NCBI GenBank assembly: GCA_036382775.1
Contig: DASVHD010000006.1
Span: forward strand, 1-64,000
From: a bacterium
GTDB taxonomy: Bacteria > Hydrothermota > Tepidihabitantia > SM23-42 > JAOAFX01
Length of the DNA stretch: 64,000 bases
Reading direction: 5' to 3'
Shown here: piece by piece, positions 34,489 to 42,407 of the stretch
How positions within the stretch are numbered: position 1 is the first letter of the stretch
Layout of the letters: every line of letters begins with the position of its first letter
Made by a program: the position numbers and the translations under genes
The notes under the pieces: generated by a model
Told to the model about the DNA's origin: nothing
Databases searched by the model: none
What the model saw: the letters and a program-made list of their open reading frames with translations, nothing else

Positions 34489-35328
34489 GTGAGAGAAATA
34501 CAACCAAGCGCGATCACCGACACCGTCACCAGATTATGCAAGGACGCGAATTATTTCCTTGGTGATGATGTTTACAACGCGTTGAAACAGGGATTAAGCA
34601 AGGAAGAATCGCCGACCGGCAAGGATATTCTCAATCAGCTGCTCAAAAACGCGGACATCGCGAAAACCGAACAGATACCGATCTGCCAGGACTGCGGTTT
34701 CGCGGTCATCTTCCTTGAGATCGGTCAGGACGCCTGGGTTAAAGGCAATGTCATCGAAGCGATAAATGAAGGCGTGCGCCGCGGCTATACCGACGGATAC
34801 CTTCGGAAATCGATCCTTGCCGATCCGATCCAGGGAAAAAACACCAATGACAACACGCCCGCCATCATCCACACGACTTTCGTCCCCGGCGACAAGATCA
34901 AGATCACGGTCGCACCCAAGGGCGGCGGCAGTGAAAATATGAGCGAGGTCAAGATGGGTGCGCCGGCCGACGGTATTGAGGGCGTGAAGAAATTCGTTAT
35001 CGATAAGGTCGTTCGCTCCAGCGCAAACCCCTGTCCCCCGGTAGTAGTGGGCGTAGGCATCGGCGGCAACTTTGAATACTGCGCGTTCCTCGCCAAAAAA
35101 GCCCTCCTGCGCAACATCGGCGACCGTAACCCGAACCCGTTCTACGCCGATGTGGAAAAAGAACTGGTGGAAAAGATCAACAAAACCGGGATCGGCCCAA
35201 TGGGGCTGGGCGGAAGGGTCACCGCGCTGGACGTGTTCATCGAGGTCTACCCGCGGCACATTGCATCGTTCCCGGCCGCCGTTAACATCAACTGCCACGC
35301 GGCACGGCACAAGACCGCGATCATATAA
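34489..35328 (+). CDS. Fumarate hydratase class I, alpha subunit (TtdA-like)
   Basis: The 279-residue protein is the Fe-S domain of two-subunit class I fumarases. Cysteines in PICQDCGFAV, NPCPPVVVGVGIGG and INCHAARH are in the positions of the [4Fe-4S] ligands and active site. It hydrates fumarate to malate in the cytoplasm and is oxygen-sensitive. It starts with GTG at 34489, five bases after AAGGAGG. The L-tartrate dehydratase activity of the same family cannot be excluded. Confidence 0.93.
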   Translation: MREIQPSAITDTVTRLCKDANYFLGDDVYNALKQGLSKEESPTGKDILNQLLKNADIAKTEQIPICQDCGFAVIFLEIGQDAWVKGNVIEAINEGVRRGYTDGYLRKSILADPIQGKNTNDNTPAIIHTTFVPGDKIKITVAPKGGGSENMSEVKMGAPADGIEGVKKFVIDKVVRSSANPCPPVVVGVGIGGNFEYCAFLAKKALLRNIGDRNPNPFYADVEKELVEKINKTGIGPMGLGGRVTALDVFIEVYPRHIASFPAAVNINCHAARHKTAII

Positions 35329-35337
35329 GGAGATAAA

Positions 35338-35895
35338 ATGGCTGACGCAATAAAAATAAATACGCCTTTAACGGATGAAGTTGTCGCGAAGCTTAAGATC
35401 GGCGACAGCGTGCTGATAACCGGCAAGATCTTTACGGCGCGCGACGCCGCCCATAAACGGATGTTTGACGCGGCCAACAGCAACCAGCCGCTGCCCATCG
35501 ATATCAAGGGACAGATCATCTATTACGCGGGACCGGCGCCGGCAAAACCGGGGTACGTCATCGGCCCGGTCGGCCCCACGACCGCGGGGAGATGCGATAC
35601 CTACACGCCGAAACTCCTATCGCTCGGCCTCAAAGGCATGATCGGCAAAGGCCTTCGCTCAAAGGACGTCAAAGATGCGATGAAGAAAAATGTCGCAGTC
35701 TATTTCGCGGCCACGGGCGGAGCCGCCGCGCTCATTGCCAAGAACGTGAAAGCGGCCAAGGTCATCGCCTATGATGACCTCGGAGCCGAAGCGATAAGGG
35801 AACTGGAAGTGGAGAATTTCCCGGTAATCGTCGCGATCGATGCCAACGGCAATGACCTCTACGAAGAAGGCAGCAAGAAGTACAAGAAAGAATAG
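35338..35895 (+). CDS. Fumarate hydratase class I, beta subunit (TtdB-like)
   Basis: The 185-residue partner subunit has KIGDSVLITGKIFTARDAAHKR, IYYAGPAPAKPGYVIGPVGPTTAGRCDTYTP and MIGKG, all conserved in fumarase beta domains. It begins 10 bp after the alpha subunit with AAGGAG. Together they form the anaerobic-type fumarase. Confidence 0.93.
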   Translation: MADAIKINTPLTDEVVAKLKIGDSVLITGKIFTARDAAHKRMFDAANSNQPLPIDIKGQIIYYAGPAPAKPGYVIGPVGPTTAGRCDTYTPKLLSLGLKGMIGKGLRSKDVKDAMKKNVAVYFAATGGAAALIAKNVKAAKVIAYDDLGAEAIRELEVENFPVIVAIDANGNDLYEEGSKKYKKE

Positions 35896-35952
35896 GGCAA
35901 TTGAAGGTAAATCAGGACACTTGAAGGCTAGCTCTATTAGTGAGGAGGTAAC

Positions 35953-37083
35953 TTGAAAATACTATCAGCGGTAGTTCTCGTGTTGCTTGTACTATCTTGC
36001 GCGCCGCAGGAGAATGTCATAAAGATCGGTCTCGTCGCGCCATTGACCGGTGATGTCAAAACGTTCGGGGAATCGACCAAGAACGGATTCCTACTGGCCA
36101 TCAACGAGGCCAACGCTGCCGGCGGTATAAACGGCAAGATGATAAAATACTATATTCTTGATGACCGCAATGACCCGACCGAAGCGACCAACGCCGGCAG
36201 CAAGCTGATAAACCAGGACGGCGTGAAGTTCATCGTCGGCTCGGTTTCGTCAAAATGCTCGATCCCGCTGTCCGAAGTATGCCAGGCATCGACCGCGGTC
36301 ATGATCACGCCGACCTCCACGAACCCCAAGGTTACGGTTAAAGACGACGGCACGAGAAAAGATTTCGTTTTCCGGGCGTGTTTCATCGATCCTTTCCAGG
36401 GCCGGGTGGCGGCAAAATTCGCGCTTGAAAACCTGAAGTGCAAGACCGCCGCGGTCCTGTACGATGTCGGCAACGATTATGTCAAGGGACTGGCCGAGTT
36501 TTACCGCGACAATTTCACAGTCGGCGGCGGCAAGATCATCGTGTACGAATCCTACCAGAAAGATGACGCCGATTTCTCGGCATTACTGACCAAGGTCAAG
36601 CAGGCCAATCCCGATATGCTCTATGTCCCCGATTACTACAACAAGGTCGGATTGATCGCCAAACAGGCGCGGCAGATAGGTATCAAAGCGGTGCTCATGG
36701 GCGGCGACGGCTGGGACTCGCCGGACATGATAAAGATCGCCGGCGACGCGATCGACGGCGGTTATTTTACGAACCACTATTCTCCCGATGACCCGCGCCC
36801 CGAAGTCCAGGAATGGGTTAAAAAATATACTGCGACCTACGGCTCAAAACCTGATGCGTTGGCGACACTGGCTTATGACGCGACCACGCTGCTGTTGAAA
36901 GCGATCCAGGCGGCGAATTCCGCTAAACCCGAGGATGTCCGCAAGGCGTTGCAGGGTTTCCAGGACGTCAGCTCGGTATCCGGCAATATATCGTACGACG
37001 AAATGGGCAACCCGATCAAGAACGCGGTCATCCTTAAATATACCAAGACCGGCCAGGAATACGTCGCGACCGTAGCACCATGA
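35953..37083 (+). CDS. livK: Branched-chain amino acid ABC transporter, substrate-binding lipoprotein
   Basis: The 376-residue protein has a lipoprotein signal (LVLSC; Cys17) followed by a type I periplasmic binding fold: IKIGLVAPLTGDVKTFGE, INGKMIKYYILDD, NQDGVKFIVGSVSS. It starts with TTG at 35953, behind GAGGAGG. It delivers Leu/Ile/Val or related amino acids or amides to LivHM. The rest of the transporter follows after a 260-bp gap that contains an interspersed repeat. Confidence 0.93.
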   Translation: MKILSAVVLVLLVLSCAPQENVIKIGLVAPLTGDVKTFGESTKNGFLLAINEANAAGGINGKMIKYYILDDRNDPTEATNAGSKLINQDGVKFIVGSVSSKCSIPLSEVCQASTAVMITPTSTNPKVTVKDDGTRKDFVFRACFIDPFQGRVAAKFALENLKCKTAAVLYDVGNDYVKGLAEFYRDNFTVGGGKIIVYESYQKDDADFSALLTKVKQANPDMLYVPDYYNKVGLIAKQARQIGIKAVLMGGDGWDSPDMIKIAGDAIDGGYFTNHYSPDDPRPEVQEWVKKYTATYGSKPDALATLAYDATTLLLKAIQAANSAKPEDVRKALQGFQDVSSVSGNISYDEMGNPIKNAVILKYTKTGQEYVATVAP

Positions 37084-37084
37084 G

Positions 37085-37335
37085 AAAAATAAATTCTAAA
37101 TCACAAATCCTAAATTCCGCTTCGTGTCGAATACTCAGCATGAGGCATAAACAAATTCGAATGTTCAAAATACAAAATGTCCCCCCTCCCTACCCTACCC
37201 CTCGAGGGCAACGTGGAAAAAGATCTTTTACAATTACTGGTGTCCCTGTGGGAGTGAGGATAAAGGCGGGGGTGGTCCGTAGTTTTGAGAATTTGAATTT
37301 TGATATTGTTTAGGATTTAGAAATTCGGATTTAAC
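37085..37335. repeat. Interspersed AT-rich repeat between livK and livH
   Basis: The gap opens with AAATTCTAAATCACAAATCC, has AATTCGAATGTTCAAAA in the middle, a C-rich then G-rich inner segment, and ends GATATTGTTTAGGATTTAG. The outer parts are roughly inverted copies of each other, and the last word matches the block at 15.5-15.7 kb. It splits the liv operon without disrupting a gene. Confidence 0.6.
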
Positions 37336-37343
37336 ATCTTGCC

Positions 37344-38228
37344 ATGAGTTACTTCCTCCAGCAGCTGATCAACGGCCTGCAACTGGGTTTTGTTTACGCC
37401 CTGATCGCGCTCGGCTACACCATGGTATACGGAATCGTGCGGTTGATCAATTTTGCCCACGGTGACGTCTTCATGGTGGGCGCTTATCTCGGGTATTTTG
37501 CCATTGTTTATTTCCATCTGCCCTTCCCCATCGCCATTATCTGCGCGATGATCGGCTGCGCGATCCTCGGCATCGCGATCGAACGGCTCGCGTACAAGCC
37601 CCTGCGGACCGCACCCCGGATCGCAGCGCTCATCACGGCCATGGGCGTATCGCTCTTTCTCGAATACTTCTGCAGCCTTAAATTCGTCTTCAGCCCCAAT
37701 TACCTCGCGTATCCCCGTCCCTTCCAGGTCACGACCTACCAGATCGGCGGCCTGTGCATATCAACGATCCAGATCATCGTTTTCTCGGTCGCGATCCTGC
37801 TGCTTTTCATCCTTCAGTACTTCGTGCAGAAAACAAAGATGGGAATGGCCATGCGCGCCGTATCGTTCGACAAGGAAACGGCACGGCTTATGGGCATAAA
37901 CATCGACCTTGTGATCTCGCTTACCTTCGGCATCGGTTCTGCCCTGGCCGCGGCCGGCGGCGTGCTCTTCGGCATCGCATATCCCCAGATCAATCCTTTC
38001 ATGGGCATCATGCCGGGACTGAAGGCTTTCGTCGCGGCCGTGCTTGGCGGCATCGGCAGTATCCCCGGCGCTGTGCTCGGGGCCGTGATCATGGGAACGG
38101 TCGAGACCATGAGTTCCGCCTTCATATCATCCACTCTCCGCGACGCCATCGCGTTCTCGATCTTGATCCTCGTGCTTATCTTTAAACCGACCGGCCTGCT
38201 GGGCAGGAAGGGAACGGAGAAAGTGTGA
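37344..38228 (+). CDS. livH: Branched-chain amino acid ABC transporter permease LivH
   Basis: The 294-residue membrane protein has about eight helices, GFVYALIALGYTMVYGIVRLINFAHGD at the start and GSALAAAGGVLFGI and AVLGGIGSIPGAVLGAVIMG in the C-terminal half, all LivH hallmarks. It forms the inner-membrane channel with LivM. No ribosome site is obvious before the ATG at 37344. Confidence 0.95.
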   Translation: MSYFLQQLINGLQLGFVYALIALGYTMVYGIVRLINFAHGDVFMVGAYLGYFAIVYFHLPFPIAIICAMIGCAILGIAIERLAYKPLRTAPRIAALITAMGVSLFLEYFCSLKFVFSPNYLAYPRPFQVTTYQIGGLCISTIQIIVFSVAILLLFILQYFVQKTKMGMAMRAVSFDKETARLMGINIDLVISLTFGIGSALAAAGGVLFGIAYPQINPFMGIMPGLKAFVAAVLGGIGSIPGAVLGAVIMGTVETMSSAFISSTLRDAIAFSILILVLIFKPTGLLGRKGTEKV

Positions 38229-38350
38229 CCAAATGGTTTGACGTTGAACGGCATGGCTGCCCGTCTGGTTTTTCCGACGTGGTCAAGGGTAATTACGTAC
38301 AACCATAAACGAATGACGATACGAGCAGCGATGCCGAAAAACCTCTGGCG

Positions 38351-39322
38351 ATGACTAATATTTATCGAAAGCTTATACCTTATTTTGTCATTGTCTGCGC
38401 CTTCCTTATATTGCAACTGCTCATGTCGCTCCGCATCCTAAATCCCTACTGGCAGCAGATCATACAGTTTGCCGGCATCATAACGATCTCCGCTTTAGGC
38501 CTTAACCTGATCTATGGTTATACCGGTCAGTTTTCCCTGGGCCATGCCGCTTTTTACGGCATCGGTGCTTATACTTCGGCCCTGATCACGAAACTCATAC
38601 CCCAGGGCGGTATCGCTTCGCTTTTGATCGCGATCGTGGCGGCTTCCGCGGTCGTTGCCCTGGTCGCGTTCCTCATCGGCATGCCCATTCTCCGCTTAAA
38701 GTCAGATTATCTGGGGATCGCGACGCTCGGCTTCGGGATCATCATCAAGGTCATTTTCGACAATGCCGATGCCGTCATCCCGTCCATGGGTGGATCGCGC
38801 GGCATGCTCGGGATCCCAAAGCTGACCAGTTTCCCGGTCGTTTATGCAGGCGTGATCGCGACCGTGCTCGTCATCCGGAACTTCGTATCCTCGAGCCTGG
38901 GCCGCGCCTGCATCTCGATCCGCGAAGACGAGATCGCCGCCGAATCAGTCGGCATAAACACGACAAAATACAAAACGCTGGGCTTTGTCCTGGGATCGGT
39001 CTTTGCCGGGGTCGCCGGTGCACTCTATGCGCATCTTTACACGTTCCTTCATCCGATGAATTTTGACTTTCTCAAATCGATCGACGTTTTGCTGATCGTG
39101 GTCCTGGGCGGTCTGGGAAGCATCTCTGGAACGATCATCGCAGCGGTTTCGTGGACATTCCTGCTCGAAGGCCTTCGCGTCATCCTGCCGCCGGACATTC
39201 TGGACTGGCGGCTGGTCATTTATCCGCTGCTGCTGATCATCGTCATGATCCTCAAACCGAAGGGACTGCTGGGCGGCCTGGAATTCGGCTTTTTAAAGCA
39301 AAAAGCCGAGCAAGGTGATTAG
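38351..39322 (+). CDS. livM: Branched-chain amino acid ABC transporter permease LivM
   Basis: The 323-residue membrane protein has LNLIYGYTGQFSLGHAAFYGIGAYTSAL, RLKSDYLGIATLGFG, GSRGMLGIP and VLGGLGSISGTI, matching LivM. It pairs with LivH. The 122-bp gap from livH has no clear feature. livG starts 4 bp after its stop. Confidence 0.95.
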   Translation: MTNIYRKLIPYFVIVCAFLILQLLMSLRILNPYWQQIIQFAGIITISALGLNLIYGYTGQFSLGHAAFYGIGAYTSALITKLIPQGGIASLLIAIVAASAVVALVAFLIGMPILRLKSDYLGIATLGFGIIIKVIFDNADAVIPSMGGSRGMLGIPKLTSFPVVYAGVIATVLVIRNFVSSSLGRACISIREDEIAAESVGINTTKYKTLGFVLGSVFAGVAGALYAHLYTFLHPMNFDFLKSIDVLLIVVLGGLGSISGTIIAAVSWTFLLEGLRVILPPDILDWRLVIYPLLLIIVMILKPKGLLGGLEFGFLKQKAEQGD

Positions 39323-39325
39323 ACA

Positions 39326-40093
39326 ATGGGATCCGTGCTGCAGCTGAAAAACATTACCAAGTACTTTGGCGGTCTTAAAGCCGTATCCGGGTTTGACCTC
39401 GAGATCGAACCCCGCGCTCTGGTCGGCCTGATTGGGCCGAACGGTGCCGGTAAAACGACTATCTTCAACCTGATCACAAGCATATACCGCCCCGAACAGG
39501 GCGATATCCTGTTCAAACAAATGTCATTGCTGGACTCAAAGCCGTTCCAGATCGCCAGCCGCGGCATTGCCCGGACCTTTCAGAATATCAGGCTGTTCAA
39601 CGACCTTTCCGTACTTGATAATGTCCGGATCGCATATCATATGCATGTGAAATATGGTTTTGCGTCGGCGATCTTGCGAAACCGGGTATTCCAGCATGAA
39701 GAGAAAAGCATCATTGACCGCGCCCGGGAAGTGCTTTCGATCTTTAATCTTGACAACCGCCGGCATGAAACCGCCCGCAACCTGCCGTACGGAGAACAAC
39801 GCCGGCTTGAGATCGCACGCGCCCTTGCAACCGATCCCACGCTGCTGCTCCTGGATGAACCAGCGGCCGGCATGAATCCCCAGGAGATCGGAAAACTCAT
39901 GGAGCTTATCCGGTTCATCAGGGAGCGGTACAAGCTGACGATCCTGCTGATCGAGCATCATATGCGTGTCGTCATGTCCATATGCGAGCGTATTGCAGTC
40001 ATGGATTTCGGCGAAAAGATCGCCGAAGGAAAGCCGGCTGATGTTCAGTCCGATCCTAAAGTCATCGAAGCCTATCTGGGCGAGGAGTGCTGA
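39326..40093 (+). CDS. livG: Branched-chain amino acid ABC transporter ATPase LivG
   Basis: The 255-residue ATPase has Walker A GPNGAGKTT, the LivG-specific GIARTFQNIRLFNDLSVLDNV, an altered signature LPYGEQRRLEIARAL and Walker B LLLLDEPAAGM, then IEHHMRVVM. It powers LivHM with LivF. It is 7 bp from livF. Confidence 0.95.
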   Translation: MGSVLQLKNITKYFGGLKAVSGFDLEIEPRALVGLIGPNGAGKTTIFNLITSIYRPEQGDILFKQMSLLDSKPFQIASRGIARTFQNIRLFNDLSVLDNVRIAYHMHVKYGFASAILRNRVFQHEEKSIIDRAREVLSIFNLDNRRHETARNLPYGEQRRLEIARALATDPTLLLLDEPAAGMNPQEIGKLMELIRFIRERYKLTILLIEHHMRVVMSICERIAVMDFGEKIAEGKPADVQSDPKVIEAYLGEEC

Positions 40094-40100
40094 TCACGCC

Positions 40101-40829
40101 ATGAAAACGAACCGCGGCCGAACGCTGCTTGAGATCAGGAATCTTGACGTGTACTATGACACGATCCATGCGCTCCATTCGATAAGTCTGGAAGTATGCC
40201 AGGGCGAGATCGTCGCCCTGATCGGCGCCAACGGGGCCGGTAAAAGTACCACTTTGAAAGCGATCTCGGGGCTGGTCCGTTCACGCGGCGGCGCGGTCGT
40301 GTTTGAAGGCAGGGACATTACCAATCTTGCCGGTCACAAGGTCGTAAACCTTGGTATCGCGCACGTACCCGAAGGCCGGAAACCGTTCGCCAACATGACG
40401 GTCTATGAAAACCTGAGGATGGGAGCTTACCGCATCAACGATAAGCAACAGATCAAAACATCCATGGAACGCGTGTTCAAATCCTTCCCGCGCATGCGCG
40501 AGCGTTTGTCACAACCGGCCGGCACGCTTTCAGGCGGCGAGCTCCAGATGCTGGCGATGGGAAGGGGCTTAATGTGCCAACCGCGGCTTCTAATGCTCGA
40601 TGAGCCTTCAATGGGGCTCTCCCCGATCCTCGTGAACGAGATATTTTCAATAATCAAAGAGATCAACGCGCAAGGTACCAGTATCCTGCTGGTCGAACAA
40701 AATGCTAACAAAGCTCTATCCATCGCCAACTACGGATACGTCCTGGAAACCGGTAGTATTACACTATCCGGGACCGGCACGGAACTGCACGACGATCCCC
40801 AGGTAGTTGAAGCATATCTGGGAACATGA
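40101..40829 (+). CDS. livF: Branched-chain amino acid ABC transporter ATPase LivF
   Basis: The 242-residue ATPase has Walker A GANGAGKST, HVPEGRKPFANMTVYENL, signature LSGGELQMLAMGRGL, Walker B LMLDEPSMGLSP and VEQNANKAL, typical of LivF. I chose the ATG at 40101; the frame is open upstream inside livG but the family begins here. It closes the liv operon. Confidence 0.95.
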   Translation: MKTNRGRTLLEIRNLDVYYDTIHALHSISLEVCQGEIVALIGANGAGKSTTLKAISGLVRSRGGAVVFEGRDITNLAGHKVVNLGIAHVPEGRKPFANMTVYENLRMGAYRINDKQQIKTSMERVFKSFPRMRERLSQPAGTLSGGELQMLAMGRGLMCQPRLLMLDEPSMGLSPILVNEIFSIIKEINAQGTSILLVEQNANKALSIANYGYVLETGSITLSGTGTELHDDPQVVEAYLGT

Positions 40830-40855
40830 TCATATTTCGTATCGCCCGGTTATCC

Positions 40856-40883
40856 TTGACTTTCAACAGATTTTGACTATAAT
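40856..40883 (+). promoter_or_regulatory. Promoter of the CpgS-like/ppdK operon
   Basis: TTGACT (40856-40861), 16 bp and TATAAT (40878-40883) lie 180 bp upstream of the ATG at 41064. This leaves a leader of about 170 nt, by far the longest among the promoters readable in this window. Confidence 0.8.
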
Positions 40884-40886
40884 TGA

Positions 40887-41008
40887 AGTCGGTGTCCTAC
40901 CAAAGCGGGCCGCTGTAGGGCAAGGCTTTCCTTCAGAACCAGTGGTTTTTACGGAACCTAAGGTCAGCCTTGCAGTAAAAACATGCAAACCTAAAGGTTT
41001 GCCCGACA
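40887..41008 (+). ncRNA. Structured 5' leader, riboswitch or dispersed palindromic repeat
   Basis: The leader can fold into a three-stem element closed by GTCGG (40887-40891) with CCGAC (41004-41008). Stem 1: CCTAC/GTAGG around AGCG/CGCT. Stem 2: GCAAGGCT with AGCCTTGC, enclosing AACC/GGTT. Stem 3: GCAAACC (40985-40991), loop TAAA, GGTTTGC (40996-41002). An alternative outer pairing, TGTAGGGC with GCCCGACA (one mismatch), is the layout of dispersed palindromic repeats. It matches no riboswitch class that I recognise. Confidence 0.45.
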
Positions 41009-41063
41009 TATGAAAAACAATAAAATATCAGCCATCAGGCATGTGCAATATTAAGGAGGTTTT

Positions 41064-42380
41064 ATGCGGAAAGTTCTGATCATGGGTGCAGCCGGCAGGG
41101 ATTTTCATAATTTCAACGTATTTTTCAGACAAAACCGATCATATAAAGTCGTTTGTTTTACGGCCACACAGATCCCCAATATTGAGGATCGCAGATATCC
41201 GAAAGAGCTGTCCGGACCTCTTTATCCGAATGGTATTTCGATATATCCTGAAAGTCAGTTGACGTATTTGATCAAGAGACATAAAATCAACGTTGTGGTA
41301 TTTTCTTATTCGGATATTTCACATAATCTTGTGATGCACAAGGCATCGGAAGCCATTGCGGCCGGCGCCGATTTTTGGTTCCTGGGACCAGAATCATCAA
41401 TGATCCGATCCAGGAAAAAAGTGATCTCAGTATGCGCATCGCGGACCGGTTCAGGGAAAAGCCAGACAACGCGCCGTATCTGCGAGATCTTAAAAGATAA
41501 TAATATAAGTTTTTCAGTGATCCGGCATCCCATGCCGTACGGCGATCTCCGGAAGCAGATTGTTCAGAAATTCAAGACTTATTCCGATCTTGAAAAACAT
41601 CATTGTACTATTGAAGAACGGGAAGAGTATGAACCTTACATAAAAATGGGGCATGCCATTTATGCCGGCGTTGACTACGGCCTAATTCTAAAAGAAGCCG
41701 AAAAGAATTCACAAGTAATTCTATGGGACGGCGGCAATAATGATCTGCCTTTTTATACACCGGACCTTCATATTGTCGTCGTTGATCCTCTGCGCACGGG
41801 GAATGAAAGCACATACCACCCGGGAGAAGCGAACGTACGCATGGCAGATATCGTAATAATCAATAAAGTTGATTCTGCACCGCGAAAAAATGTTGAAATA
41901 TTGAGAGATAATGTAAAAAGATTAAACAAACACGCGATCATTATTGAAGCCGCATCTCCGACCATTGCAGACAAGCCTCAATTGATAAAGAATAAACGGG
42001 TGGTGGTGGTTGAAGACGGCCCTACCCTGACCCATGGCGAGATGTCGTTCGGCGCGGGCGTCGTCGCGTCAAAGCGCTACAAGGCAAAAACCATCGTCGA
42101 TCCGAGAAAATATATTGTCGGCTCTATCCGGAAAGCGTTCGTCAAATATCCTCAGATCGGAGCGCTTATTCCGGCACTGGGGTATAGCCCAAAGCAGATC
42201 AGAGAGCTTGAAAAAAGCATTAATAGCACACCCGCGGATTCCATTGTAATGGCAACTCCGATCGACCTGCGGCGGTTCATGAAGTTTAACAAACCCGTCG
42301 CGAAAATTGAATATGCATTAAGGGAAAAAAACCGAGCCTTGTTCGAAAAAACCGTGTTGCATTGTTTGAAGTCTAGATAG
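41064..42380 (+). CDS. Cyclic 2,3-diphosphoglycerate synthetase-like GTPase
   Basis: The 438-residue protein starts with a Rossmann-like part (VLIMGAAGRDFHNFNVFFR), then has a P-loop SRTGSGKSQ (126-134) and a nucleotide-binding domain (ILWDGGNNDLPF, DIVIINKVDSA with the NKxD motif). This family is often annotated as cyclic 2,3-diphosphoglycerate synthetase after the methanogen enzyme, but most bacterial members are uncharacterised. AAGGAGG precedes the ATG. ppdK follows 27 bp downstream. A link to 3-carbon phosphate metabolism is suggested by context only. Confidence 0.82.
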   Translation: MRKVLIMGAAGRDFHNFNVFFRQNRSYKVVCFTATQIPNIEDRRYPKELSGPLYPNGISIYPESQLTYLIKRHKINVVVFSYSDISHNLVMHKASEAIAAGADFWFLGPESSMIRSRKKVISVCASRTGSGKSQTTRRICEILKDNNISFSVIRHPMPYGDLRKQIVQKFKTYSDLEKHHCTIEEREEYEPYIKMGHAIYAGVDYGLILKEAEKNSQVILWDGGNNDLPFYTPDLHIVVVDPLRTGNESTYHPGEANVRMADIVIINKVDSAPRKNVEILRDNVKRLNKHAIIIEAASPTIADKPQLIKNKRVVVVEDGPTLTHGEMSFGAGVVASKRYKAKTIVDPRKYIVGSIRKAFVKYPQIGALIPALGYSPKQIRELEKSINSTPADSIVMATPIDLRRFMKFNKPVAKIEYALREKNRALFEKTVLHCLKSR

Positions 42381-42407
42381 CAGATCGAAAGAACGCAAAG
42401 GAGAAAC

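Noticed and set aside
40887-41008. Known riboswitch classes (SAM, cobalamin, glycine, TPP) for the CpgS-like gene leader
   Set aside because: None of their conserved core sequences can be found; only the stems are clear.
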